The notes under the pieces were generated by a model. That model did no database searches, was not told the DNA's origin, and saw nothing but the letters and a program-made list of their open reading frames with translations. DNA of 64,000 nt from an uncultured Bacteroidales bacterium (GTDB lineage Bacteria > Bacteroidota > Bacteroidia > Bacteroidales > UBA932): positions 1 to 64,000 of the forward strand of contig UQYV01000016.1 of the NCBI GenBank assembly GCA_900545245.1. Reading direction: 5' to 3'. The position numbers and the translations under genes are program-made. Positions within the stretch are counted from its first letter, which is position 1. Every line of letters begins with the position of its first letter. Shown here piece by piece: positions 24,668 through 32,548 of the stretch.

Positions 24668-24788
24668 AACCTATCTTTTTTTTGTATTCTTCAAGCTGCC
24701 TGCGAAACTTGGCTTTCCGCTCGGCCTCTTTCTTCTGCTTCCGTGCGAGATAGTCTTCGTAGCGGTTCTCAAGATAATTGTCAGCCAT
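24636..24788 (-). CDS. Conserved-type 50-residue charged protein
   Basis: A 50-residue frame, MADNYLENRYEDYLARKQKK and onward, ending QHSENQ. It is very rich in Lys, Arg and Glu and is predicted helical. Short proteins beginning MADNYLE occur in other Bacteroidales next to unrelated genes and are sometimes labelled dehydrogenase without support. Its 3' end overlaps the last 32 bases of dsbD on the opposite strand. It sits 25 bases downstream of the DUF3276 gene on the same strand, so the two are probably co-transcribed. The function is unknown; the codon pattern and start make it a likely real gene. Confidence 0.65.
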   Translation of the reverse strand: MADNYLENRYEDYLARKQKKEAERKAKFRRQLEEYKKKIGFTSTQHSENQ

Positions 24789-24813
24789 TGCCCTGCCTGC
24801 AGTGAATTAGCCA

Positions 24814-25149
24814 TTAAAGTTCTTCAAACCTTACGTCGGAATTGTATTTTCCCTCGCCGCCTTCGGTTTTTGGCGCATTCTTCTTTATATAGTCAAGAAC
24901 TTCCTCAAGTCCCTCGACGAACTTGTCGAAGTCTTCTTTGTAGAGGAAAATCTTGTGCTTGTCATACACATAACTTCCGTCACGCTCAATCTTTCTCTTG
25001 CTTTCCGTGATTGTCAGATAATAGTCATTTCCCTTGGTAGCTTTCACGTCAAAGAAATAGGTTCTTTTTCCTGCCTTTACCGGCTTTGAATACACGTCCT
25101 CACCGTTGCGTTCCTGGGCGTATGCTCCATTATAATCCTCGCTGTACAT
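24814..25149 (-). CDS. DUF3276/PUR-domain nucleic-acid-binding protein
   Basis: The 111-residue protein matches the PUR-alpha-like DUF3276 family. AGKRTYFFDVKATKGNDYYL and the beta-rich TITESKRKIERDG lead into FDKFVEGLEEVLDYI, a beta-beta-beta-beta-alpha fold that binds single-stranded DNA or RNA in relatives such as Borrelia BpuR. It is cytosolic, with no signal peptide. A -7 box (TATATTTG on the minus strand, 25179-25186) lies 30 bases upstream, and a divergent one drives nusB. Regulatory targets are unknown. Confidence 0.88.
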   Translation of the reverse strand: MYSEDYNGAYAQERNGEDVYSKPVKAGKRTYFFDVKATKGNDYYLTITESKRKIERDGSYVYDKHKIFLYKEDFDKFVEGLEEVLDYIKKNAPKTEGGEGKYNSDVRFEEL

Positions 25150-25178
25150 CTTGTGCGTTTTTTATTAGTAAATCTTCG

Positions 25179-25216
25179 CAAATATAGTTTTTTTTATCAA
25201 ATCGTGTGTATCTTTG
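25179..25216. promoter_or_regulatory. Divergent -7 boxes for DUF3276 and nusB
   Basis: CAAATATA at 25179-25186 is TATATTTG on the minus strand. TATCTTTG at 25209-25216 on the plus strand would start the nusB-yajC-ybbR transcript about 100 bases before nusB. Confidence 0.6.
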
Positions 25217-25326
25217 CATAAGAAAATACGCGCCTTTTCGATAAGCGAGAGCAGAACCAAGCTCGATTGGTTATGCCGAGCGTAGAAAAGTGGCGTGTGA
25301 AACTACGAATATTATTGAAAAAAGAC

Positions 25327-26286
25327 ATGTTGAATCGCAGAATATTACGGATCAAGGCATTCAAAGTCGCATACTCAGCGACTCTCGACGGAAACTTCTC
25401 GACACGTGATGCCGAGGTTGAACTTAACAACTCGTGCGAGGCCACTCGTGACCTGTTCGTGTATATGTCCGGAATCGTTGCCCCGCTGACACGCACGGCC
25501 CGCGAAAGGATAGAGTCCCTTCGCACTAAGTTCAATCCTACTGAAGAGGAACGCAACCCGAACATGAAGTTCTGCGACAACCGTCTGGCACAGCTGCTTG
25601 CGGATGACGAAGATCTTACTAAGGCCATGAAGCAGCGGAAATTCTCATGGGATCAGTACGACATCCTTCTCAGGAAGGTGCTGGATTCCGTGTATTCTAA
25701 GAAATACTTTAAGGATTATATGACTTCGGGGAAGTCGTCGCTTGAGGAGGATTGTAGGCTTTTCGTCCGCATCTTTGAAGAGGAACTGGTTGACGTTCCG
25801 GAACTTGAGCACACCCTTGAGGATATGTCGCTCTATTGGAACGACGATTTGGCCTATGCTCTCACTTGGTGCTGCCGTTCGTTTGAGGACATCGCCAAGG
25901 GCGGACGATGGACGCTCCCTTACCTCTATCAAAGCCAGATGAAGGGGGCCGCATCCGGTGTTGAGGACGACAGGATATTCGTCCGGAGACTTCTGAATCT
26001 CACGCTCGTGAACTATGACAAGTATTCACAGTTGGTCTATGACTCGGCAAAGGGCTGGGATGCGGAACGGCTTTTCCTCTCCGATGTCGTGCTCGTTGTG
26101 ATGGGCATTGCGGAGATACTCAACTTCCCTAACATACCGGTGAAGGTCTCCATGAACGAGTATGTCGAGATTTCGAAGTATTACGGGACACCGAAAAGCC
26201 GTGTCTTCGTGAACGGCATTCTCGACCGAATCGTCAAGAAATTGACCGAAGAGGGGAAGGTGACAAAGATTGAGACAAACATTTAA
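25327..26286 (+). CDS. nusB: Transcription antitermination factor NusB, long Bacteroidota form
   Basis: The protein is about 319 residues, roughly twice the size of enteric NusB, because Bacteroidota forms carry a long N-terminal extension. The N-terminus MLNRRILRIKAFKVAYS is a NusB-like first helix, and the C-terminal NusB domain includes FLSDVVLVVMGIAEILNFPN, a conserved YVEISKYYGTPKSRVFVNGI and the terminal helix. NusB works with S10/NusE in rRNA antitermination. I placed the start at 25327; an upstream ATG at 25267 adds a 20-residue stretch of uncertain value. The end overlaps only the upstream, less likely start of yajC. Confidence 0.9.
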   Translation: MLNRRILRIKAFKVAYSATLDGNFSTRDAEVELNNSCEATRDLFVYMSGIVAPLTRTARERIESLRTKFNPTEEERNPNMKFCDNRLAQLLADDEDLTKAMKQRKFSWDQYDILLRKVLDSVYSKKYFKDYMTSGKSSLEEDCRLFVRIFEEELVDVPELEHTLEDMSLYWNDDLAYALTWCCRSFEDIAKGGRWTLPYLYQSQMKGAASGVEDDRIFVRRLLNLTLVNYDKYSQLVYDSAKGWDAERLFLSDVVLVVMGIAEILNFPNIPVKVSMNEYVEISKYYGTPKSRVFVNGILDRIVKKLTEEGKVTKIETNI

Positions 26287-26299
26287 ATTATTGTGTGAT

Positions 26300-26626
26300 A
26301 TGAAATTAATGACTTTATTGCAGGCAGCCGGCGCACAAGGCGCAGCAGGCGGACAGTGGACAATGTGGGTGATGCTTTTGCTCATCTTCGTTGTGATGTG
26401 GTTCTTCATGATTCGCCCGCAGCGCAAGCAGCAGAAGGAACTCCAGAAGTTCCGTGACGGCCTTCAGAAGGGCGACAAGGTCGTTACTGTCGGTGGCATT
26501 TTCGGAACCGTGGTGGAAATCAAGGAAAAATCTGTCCTCATCGAGGTTGACAAGGACGTCAAAATACGAGTGGACAAGAATTCTCTCGTGAAGGACTACT
26601 CTGACGCTCCTGCGGCAACGAAATAG
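26300..26626 (+). CDS. yajC: Preprotein translocase subunit YajC
   Basis: The 108-residue single-pass membrane protein has a hydrophobic segment MWVMLLLIFVVMWFFMI followed by the family signature RPQRKQQKELQKF and a small beta domain (GDKVVTVGGIFGTVVEIKEK). YajC associates with SecDF. An in-frame ATG at 26270 overlaps the end of nusB; 26300 (MKLMTLLQAAG) gives the usual N-terminus. It belongs to the nusB-yajC-ybbR group. Confidence 0.93.
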   Translation: MKLMTLLQAAGAQGAAGGQWTMWVMLLLIFVVMWFFMIRPQRKQQKELQKFRDGLQKGDKVVTVGGIFGTVVEIKEKSVLIEVDKDVKIRVDKNSLVKDYSDAPAATK

Positions 26627-26674
26627 TCTCGGCGAAACTTGTCCGGCCTGGCTGCGGCACAGTAAGTCTCGGTT

Positions 26675-27646
26675 TTGAAAGAGTTTCTGAATAAGGCACT
26701 TGAGTTTCTGAAGGTCAACAGAAAGGACTTGGTGGTTTTCCTCCTGTCATTCTTGTTGGCTTTCAGTATCTGGTTTATACACAATGTCTCGCTACGCTAT
26801 AGTGAAGTGCTCGCCGCAACCGTTGCAGCGGAATCCAACCTCTCCGGACGTCGCAACACTGCCTCAAACAGTTGCAAGGTCGTCGCGCGCTGCCGAGCCA
26901 CCGGCTACAGCATAATCCGTAACAAGATGTTCGGTGGAGGGGCGCCTGTGATGATTCACTTCGACGCTGCTTCACTGCATCATAGGGATGGGGACGTTTT
27001 TGCTTTTTCCCCGGAATCCATGCCTGAGTTCGGCAAGATGGTATTCGGCGCCAGCGTTTCTTCAGTGGAGTATTATCTGACTGATACACTGCTCTTTGTG
27101 TTCCCTGAGGAAAATAGCAGGAAGGTTCCTGTGGTGCCGATTTCGGACATTAGGTATGCTTCGCAGTACATGAGCGTGGACGGAATGGAGGTGCGGCCTG
27201 ATTCTGTCTACATCTATGGTGACCCGGAGAAGATAGCCGGCATATCCAAGGTTTTCACTAAGAATGTCACTCTTTCGGACCTGTCCTCGGATGCTCACGG
27301 CTCTGTGGGGATTGAATCGGTCAGGGGCGTCAGGATTTCAGAGACTTCAGTGGACTACACCGTCATTGTGCGGAGATACGTTTCGGAGGAACTGAGCCTT
27401 CCTGTGCGAGTTCGTAATGTTCCTGCCGGGAAGTCTGTAGCAGTCTATCCGTCGAACGTTAATGCCGTGGTTGCCTTTCAGTTCCCTCTGATGGCAGACC
27501 CTGACGCATTGGATGTCCTTTACGTTGACTATCACGACTTTGAACAATCACGCAGCGGCAAGTGCATCGTTAAGACAGACACTCTTCCGGATGGAGTTCT
27601 CGGTGTGAGGCCGGAAATAGACGTTGTCACCTGCGTGGCCCTGTAG
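26675..27646 (+). CDS. YbbR-like domain protein
   Basis: The 323-residue protein has one N-terminal membrane segment (LVVFLLSFLLAFSIWFI) followed by an extracytoplasmic part with YbbR-like repeats, for example the stretch EENSRKVPVVPIS and VRPDSVYIYGDPEKI. Firmicute relatives (CdaR) control a diadenylate cyclase, but no cyclase is near here, so the role is open. The only usable start is TTG at 26675: a TAA stands at 26663-26665 and no ATG or GTG lies between. It follows yajC by 48 bases. Confidence 0.82.
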   Translation: MKEFLNKALEFLKVNRKDLVVFLLSFLLAFSIWFIHNVSLRYSEVLAATVAAESNLSGRRNTASNSCKVVARCRATGYSIIRNKMFGGGAPVMIHFDAASLHHRDGDVFAFSPESMPEFGKMVFGASVSSVEYYLTDTLLFVFPEENSRKVPVVPISDIRYASQYMSVDGMEVRPDSVYIYGDPEKIAGISKVFTKNVTLSDLSSDAHGSVGIESVRGVRISETSVDYTVIVRRYVSEELSLPVRVRNVPAGKSVAVYPSNVNAVVAFQFPLMADPDALDVLYVDYHDFEQSRSGKCIVKTDTLPDGVLGVRPEIDVVTCVAL

Positions 27647-27695
27647 TATTCAGAAATATGAAAAATAATTATAAACCATTATAAAACAGAATAAT

Positions 27696-28124
27696 ATGAA
27701 AACAGATCTTACAAAGATACTTTCAATCTCCGGACAACCTGGCCTCTATCTCTACATCGCTCAGGCGCGTTCCGGTGCCATTGTTGAGTCACTTTCAGAC
27801 AAGAAGAGGAGTTGCTTCGGGCTTACCAGCAAGATGACTACCCTTGCGGACATTTCTATTTACACTACAGAGGGCGAGATGAAGCTCAGTGAAGTATTCC
27901 TTAAGCTCAAGGACGTTCTCGGAGGTGCTGAAGCTCCGGCTTCCAAAGCTTCTTCAGACGAACTGAAGGCTCTTTTTGCCAAGGCCGTTCCCGACTATGA
28001 CGGCGAGCGCTTCTATGTCTCTCACATGAAGAAGGTTGTCGACTGGTACAATTGCCTGCTCAAGTATGCTTCCCTCGATTTCGTGACTCCTGAAGAGGAG
28101 GCGTCCGAGTCTGAGGAGAAATAG
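27696..28124 (+). CDS. DUF5606 family protein
   Basis: The 142-residue cytosolic protein has the pattern of the Bacteroidota-specific DUF5606: an N-terminal small beta domain (LTKILSISGQPGLYLYIAQA) with KRSCFGLTSKMTTLADISIY, then a helical tail and an acidic C-terminus (PEEEASESEEK). The family has no proven function. It starts 49 bases after the YbbR gene and is followed 9 bases later by rimO, so these are probably co-transcribed. Confidence 0.8.
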   Translation: MKTDLTKILSISGQPGLYLYIAQARSGAIVESLSDKKRSCFGLTSKMTTLADISIYTTEGEMKLSEVFLKLKDVLGGAEAPASKASSDELKALFAKAVPDYDGERFYVSHMKKVVDWYNCLLKYASLDFVTPEEEASESEEK

Positions 28125-28133
28125 TTTTGTGCT

Positions 28134-29486
28134 ATGGGCAATGGTGAAAAACTCCGACTCCAGTCGATCATTCGCGGCTGTTCCAAGAATAAGGTAGACA
28201 CCGAGCATGTGCTTGCCCAGGTGCAGGATGCTTATGACATCTGCGGGGAGGAAGACTGCGGGGCCGGTTTTGTCGATGTGGCACTGGTGAATACCTGCGG
28301 ATTCATCGGGGATGCCAAGGAAGAGTCGGTCAACACCATACTTGAGGTCGCCGAACGTAAGAAAGCCGGCAGGGTCGGCAAGATTGTCGTTTTCGGCTGC
28401 CTTTCTCAGAGATATGCCTCTGAACTTCCGGATTTGATTCCGGAAGTTGACATCTGGCTCGGGGCGAGGGATAATGATGAGGTCGTAAGGGCACTTGGCG
28501 TGACTCCAATGCCGGAGCGCGGGCAGAGCCGTTTCGTGACGGAAGGCAGCGGAAGCTATGCCTACCTCAAGATCAGCGAGGGCTGCGATCGCCGCTGTTC
28601 CTACTGCGCGATTCCTTACATCCGTGGGACTCATCGTTCTGTTCCGATGGAAAGGCTTGTGGAGGAAGCCGGGAATCTTGCGGCAACTGGGGTGCGTGAG
28701 CTTGTGATAATTGCGCAGGATACTACCTATTACGGACTGGACCTCTATCACAAACGTACTCTCGGAGAGCTTCTTGAACGGCTCTCTATGGTGCCGGGGA
28801 TAGAGCGACTCCGCATCCATTATTCCTATCCGGCCGATTTCCCTGAGGATGTCCTTGACATCATGGCCACCAATCCGAAGGTCTGCCGCTACATGGACAT
28901 TCCGCTCCAGCATATTTCCGACAAGGTTCTCGACAATATGCACCGTCATGTGGACGGGAAGTGGACGAGGGAACTCATAGAGAAGATGAGGACGAAAGTT
29001 CCTGGAGTGGTGCTCCGGACAACGATGATTGTCGGACATCCGGGGGAGGGTACGCGAGAGTTTCGTGAACTTCTGGATTTTGTGAAAGATGCGAAGTTCG
29101 AGAGGCTAGGCGCTTTTACGTATTCTGAGGAAGAAGGAACATACGGGGCACGGCATTTTAAGGACAGTGTGCGTCCCTCTACCAAACAGAAACGCCTTGA
29201 CGAGCTGATGGAAGTGCAGAGGGAGATTTCCCTGGCATACAATCGGTCTCGTGTCGGAACAGAGGTGAGCGTGCTCGTCGATTCTTGGTTTCCGGAGCAG
29301 TCTATGCTTGTGTGCCGTAGCGAGTTCGAGTCACCGGAAGTGGATGGCGAGATTCTTGTAAAGTACGATCCTGAGATCTTCGGTGATGTCTGTCCGCAGA
29401 CACTTGTGGGACATTTCATCGAGGTCCGGATTACCGCTGCGGACGATTACGATCTGACGGCGGACTTTGTCAGGAACTTGGAATAA
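28134..29486 (+). CDS. rimO: Ribosomal protein S12 methylthiotransferase RimO
   Basis: This 450-residue radical-SAM enzyme adds a methylthio group to an Asp of ribosomal protein S12. The N-terminal UPF0004 domain supplies three cluster cysteines (RGCSKNK, NTCGFIGDAKEES, FGCLSQRY). The radical-SAM core has CDRRCSYCAIP with the CxxxCxxC motif, followed by SYPADFPEDVL and IPLQHISDKVL. A C-terminal TRAM domain starts near residue 370. Length and residues fit RimO better than MiaB. Confidence 0.94.
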   Translation: MGNGEKLRLQSIIRGCSKNKVDTEHVLAQVQDAYDICGEEDCGAGFVDVALVNTCGFIGDAKEESVNTILEVAERKKAGRVGKIVVFGCLSQRYASELPDLIPEVDIWLGARDNDEVVRALGVTPMPERGQSRFVTEGSGSYAYLKISEGCDRRCSYCAIPYIRGTHRSVPMERLVEEAGNLAATGVRELVIIAQDTTYYGLDLYHKRTLGELLERLSMVPGIERLRIHYSYPADFPEDVLDIMATNPKVCRYMDIPLQHISDKVLDNMHRHVDGKWTRELIEKMRTKVPGVVLRTTMIVGHPGEGTREFRELLDFVKDAKFERLGAFTYSEEEGTYGARHFKDSVRPSTKQKRLDELMEVQREISLAYNRSRVGTEVSVLVDSWFPEQSMLVCRSEFESPEVDGEILVKYDPEIFGDVCPQTLVGHFIEVRITAADDYDLTADFVRNLE

Positions 29487-29518
29487 GCAGATTCCGGAAT
29501 ATTTATATATGAATTGTT

Positions 29519-30346
29519 ATGAGACGTCTTTTTTCTTTTGCCGTGCCATTTTTCGCGCTTGGCCTTATAGCTTGCTCTCCGCAGGTGTATGAAATGTCCA
29601 TGGAAATGAGATACCCTTCATCTTCCGGCTTGGACTTGACTGGAAAGTCAGTGGCAATGATCTATCCTTATGGTTTGACTCAGGAGGAGATGCAACTGAC
29701 AAGCTCGGTTGCCGGTGCTCTTGCCGACCAGCTTGATGCAGCCTATCCTGAGAGCGATTCGACGAGTCTGTACACGATTCAGTACACGGACGATTTCGCG
29801 AAGATGGTCACTCCGGACTCTCTCGTAAATCTTGTACTTAAGACGGATGCCGACGTAGTCTTTCTTTTCGGTCATCCATCCGAATTCTCAGACGGCTACC
29901 GGCAGGGCGGCTTTAGGCTTCCTCTTTACTGCTACGACTCCCTCGGTGGGGAGAAGTCAGGCGTGAAGACATTCACCATCACTGCTGATGCCGGTTCCGA
30001 TGCCGCGGCTTCCGGCAAGAACATCGGCAACCGGATTTCTTCTTCATTTGTTCCGACTTGGCGGGAAGAAGAATTCGGTATCTGGTACACTGATAACAGC
30101 GCCTGGAACAATGCTCTCCTGCAGGCTTTGGACTTCAAATGGGATGCAGCGGTGAAGACTTGGATCTCAATTCTTGATGGCACTGACGATATAAATATAA
30201 GGGCTCTCCTTGAGTACAATATCGGACTCGGCTGCTTCATGATGGGCAACCGCGACCTTGCGCTCCAATGGCTGCAGCAGTCGTCTTCCGAGCAGAGTTC
30301 CGATATGACGACCGCCTTGATAAATCGAATCAAGAGACGGGATTGA
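29519..30346 (+). CDS. Hypothetical lipoprotein (DUF6340-like)
   Basis: The 275-residue protein has a lipobox (FFALGLIAC, Cys 19). The mature protein has a first domain (SVAMIYPYGLTQEEMQLTSS) reminiscent of Bacteroidota DUF6340 lipoproteins and a helical, tetratricopeptide-like end (NIGLGCFMMGNRDLALQWLQ). It is probably attached to the outer membrane facing the periplasm. I cannot assign a function. It follows rimO by 32 bases and ends facing the convergent glsB gene; the gap between holds repeat copy D1. Confidence 0.72.
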   Translation: MRRLFSFAVPFFALGLIACSPQVYEMSMEMRYPSSSGLDLTGKSVAMIYPYGLTQEEMQLTSSVAGALADQLDAAYPESDSTSLYTIQYTDDFAKMVTPDSLVNLVLKTDADVVFLFGHPSEFSDGYRQGGFRLPLYCYDSLGGEKSGVKTFTITADAGSDAAASGKNIGNRISSSFVPTWREEEFGIWYTDNSAWNNALLQALDFKWDAAVKTWISILDGTDDINIRALLEYNIGLGCFMMGNRDLALQWLQQSSSEQSSDMTTALINRIKRRD

Positions 30347-30374
30347 CTTTTTATTCAATCCCTCTATTATGAAA

Positions 30375-30476
30375 CCTTCAAAAAATAACCTGCATCATCT
30401 TTTTCTTTCTTTTCGGTCTATCTTTCTTTTCTCATCGGTCATGTACCTCCAGTACACTCCCTCTTCCAAAAGAAAC
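30375..30476 (-). repeat. Copy D1 of a dispersed GTGTAC-palindrome element
   Basis: On the minus strand, 30476 down to about 30407 contains TTTTGGAAGAGGGAGTGTAC, TGGAG, GTACATGACCGATGAGAAAA and continues in alignment with copies at 35109-35172 and 59866-59932. The region also holds a 19-base sequence (30375-30393) shared with 15779-15797. Confidence 0.75.
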
Positions 30477-30528
30477 CTATCCTCGAAAATAATTGACAAA
30501 TCTGACGCAGTTTATTTTTTTCATGTTT

Positions 30529-31620
30529 CTAGAGACTTTCAGTCCCGCCCTTTGGTTTGGACCTCCAACTGAAAATCTTCCAGAAGCGTTCATTTCTTCG
30601 TGCCGTGATTTTCTGAGCGATTTCTCCTTCGAAATTTTCGATTGTCTGAGGCCATCTTATCTTGATTTTTGCAATCTGCTCTTTTATGAAAGAGTCGATG
30701 TGCCGTGCGAGTTTGTCTTCATAAATGTCGTTGAAGTCGACCAATATCCCCGTTTCCTCGACATCTCCGAACTCATCGTTGACAGCTGTTCCAAAAACCT
30801 TCAATGATGGGGAAATGCCCATGTAGGTGTTGACCAGCGGGGGAATGTTCTCGCCAAGTGCGCGGATTTCCTTGTTCAGAATGCGGTAGTCGGCCTTGAA
30901 GTCATCTTCCGTAAGCACCGCATCCATAGCTTCTGCCGGCGTCTCCATCACGACAGGATTCTTTGTCGTCACAAGTCCTTCTTTGTCAGGAAAATGTTTG
31001 TTGAGAAAATGGAGGATGAGGTCGCGCCCGTAGCGGTTGAACGAGGGATACATTGTCATCTTCCCGAAATAGTATTTCATCCCCGGGCGCATCATCATGA
31101 GCGCGCCAAGCCCGTCCCACAGATTGTCGAGAGCAAATAGTGCCTTAGTGCCTGCCTGTACCCGCTGATATTCGGGCGACACGAATGAACGGCCCAACTC
31201 GATTGTGAACGGAAGATATTCCTTTATGAATTTCTCTGAAAAGTTGAATAGGTGCGATGTCGCGAGTATTGGCTGTCCGTTGTCGTCGAGCTTGACATCG
31301 GTTCCGAATATGAAGCGATAGCCGCCAATGATGGCCTCATTGTCAGGATCCCAGACAATGAGCTGACTGCAAGGAGGATCCATGGTGTCGAATGAGTCGA
31401 TGTCCATCATGAGACCGGTTCCGCCGCCAGCTGCCCTGAAACTCTCCTCCCTGAGTCGTCCGATTTCTTTCATCACGTTGGGCGAGTCTTTGTCTGTGAC
31501 AATATACAGTTCGTTGCCGGCCTTGTTCGTGTTGCGCAGCTTCTTCTTTGGCGTGAGTTCCGACTTGAGAACATTCACGTCTATTGGTGCGATAATATCC
31601 TGCATAATGCTCTGTACCAT
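30529..31620 (-). CDS. glsB: Glycine lipid N-acyltransferase GlsB (hemolysin-like GNAT)
   Basis: The 363-residue protein is a GNAT-type acyltransferase of the OlsB/hemolysin-like family. It shows LREESFRAAGGGTG, WDPDNEAIIGGYRFIFG, ELGRSFVSPEYQR and GPAxMMRPGMKYYFGKM-like motifs (here LGALMMMRPGMKYYFGKM). Bacteroides GlsB acylates glycine with a 3-hydroxy fatty acid in the first step of glycine lipid synthesis. The frame extends to 31686, but that part overlaps glsA, so I use the ATG at 31620. It follows glsA by 11 bases in the order described for Bacteroides. Confidence 0.88.
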   Translation of the reverse strand: MVQSIMQDIIAPIDVNVLKSELTPKKKLRNTNKAGNELYIVTDKDSPNVMKEIGRLREESFRAAGGGTGLMMDIDSFDTMDPPCSQLIVWDPDNEAIIGGYRFIFGTDVKLDDNGQPILATSHLFNFSEKFIKEYLPFTIELGRSFVSPEYQRVQAGTKALFALDNLWDGLGALMMMRPGMKYYFGKMTMYPSFNRYGRDLILHFLNKHFPDKEGLVTTKNPVVMETPAEAMDAVLTEDDFKADYRILNKEIRALGENIPPLVNTYMGISPSLKVFGTAVNDEFGDVEETGILVDFNDIYEDKLARHIDSFIKEQIAKIKIRWPQTIENFEGEIAQKITARRNERFWKIFSWRSKPKGGTESL

Positions 31621-31631
31621 AATTCTTCCAG

Positions 31632-32471
31632 CTATTTGTCCTTCTTTCCGAGACTGTAGACTGCTGACCTCACTTCCTGGGCCCATTCCTTTGGACTTCG
31701 GCTTTTGTCAAAGGACTGCCATGGAATCGGCTTCCCGAAGACGATTCGGAAGGTCTTGCCCTGTGCTCGGTAGAGTTCGTCTGGGAGAAACGCCATTGCG
31801 ATGTTGAACTTCAGGCGAAGGATTGACGAGAGATTTGCCACCCGATAGAAACGGCCGGAGTTTTCTCCGATGAAATGAACGGGGACTATATCCCTATGAT
31901 GCTCGACGCTCTTTGCCACAAAGACTTTCGACCAGACAAGGTCCTGAATTCTGCCCTCCATTTTCCTTGAACAAAGCCCAGCCGGGAACATCAGCACTTG
32001 ATTATCCGAGCCGAAAATTTCATTGGTCAGACGGGGCAGATCCCTGTTCTGAGTGCCTATTTCCTGGCCTTTCTTTCTGATTTTTGCGTTCACTGGGATG
32101 CAGAGCGGTGCGAGTCCTCCGAGGTGCATCAGGAAGTCGTTGACCATCAACTTTATTTTCCCGTCATATTTCCTTCCGATTATGCCGGCGAGCGCGATGC
32201 CGTCCACTCCTCCGAGCGGATGGTTGGACACGAACGTCAACCGCGTCCCCGGGGCATCGGGAAGGTTTTCAAGTCCCTCGACTTCAATCTTTACGTTCAA
32301 GTACTTTATCGCGTTTTCGCAGAATTCCACTCCTTCATATCCTTGCTTGAGGTATTCGTTGATGAAATCCTGATGGATGAGCCGTTTGATAACCTTTGTG
32401 AGAAGCCTGGGCGCCTTGCCGTTGAACTTCTTGCGGAGTATATCTTCTATGTCAATGGTCTTATCTTCCAT
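31632..32471 (-). CDS. glsA: Glycine lipid O-acyltransferase GlsA (PlsC-like)
   Basis: The 279-residue protein has the PlsC-type acyltransferase motifs: SNHPLGGVDGIALAG (H-x4-D), a conserved FPAGLCSRK glycine/proline block and IVPVHFIGENSGRFY. In Bacteroides GlsA adds the second acyl chain to the N-acyl-glycine made by GlsB. No membrane anchor is obvious. A -7 box (TAAGTTTG on the minus strand, 32499-32506) lies 28 bases upstream, so glsA-glsB form a two-gene operon. Confidence 0.88.
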   Translation of the reverse strand: MEDKTIDIEDILRKKFNGKAPRLLTKVIKRLIHQDFINEYLKQGYEGVEFCENAIKYLNVKIEVEGLENLPDAPGTRLTFVSNHPLGGVDGIALAGIIGRKYDGKIKLMVNDFLMHLGGLAPLCIPVNAKIRKKGQEIGTQNRDLPRLTNEIFGSDNQVLMFPAGLCSRKMEGRIQDLVWSKVFVAKSVEHHRDIVPVHFIGENSGRFYRVANLSSILRLKFNIAMAFLPDELYRAQGKTFRIVFGKPIPWQSFDKSRSPKEWAQEVRSAVYSLGKKDK

Positions 32472-32498
32472 TTTTTAGCGCATTTTGCAAAACATCTG

Positions 32499-32506
32499 CA
32501 AACTTA
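32499..32506 (-). promoter_or_regulatory. Candidate -7 box for glsA-glsB
   Basis: The minus strand reads TAAGTTTG, matching TAnnTTTG, about 28 bases upstream of the glsA ATG. Confidence 0.5.
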
Positions 32507-32548
32507 CATAAAATATATCAGAATACCGCGTCTCCGAACTCTTGCGCA

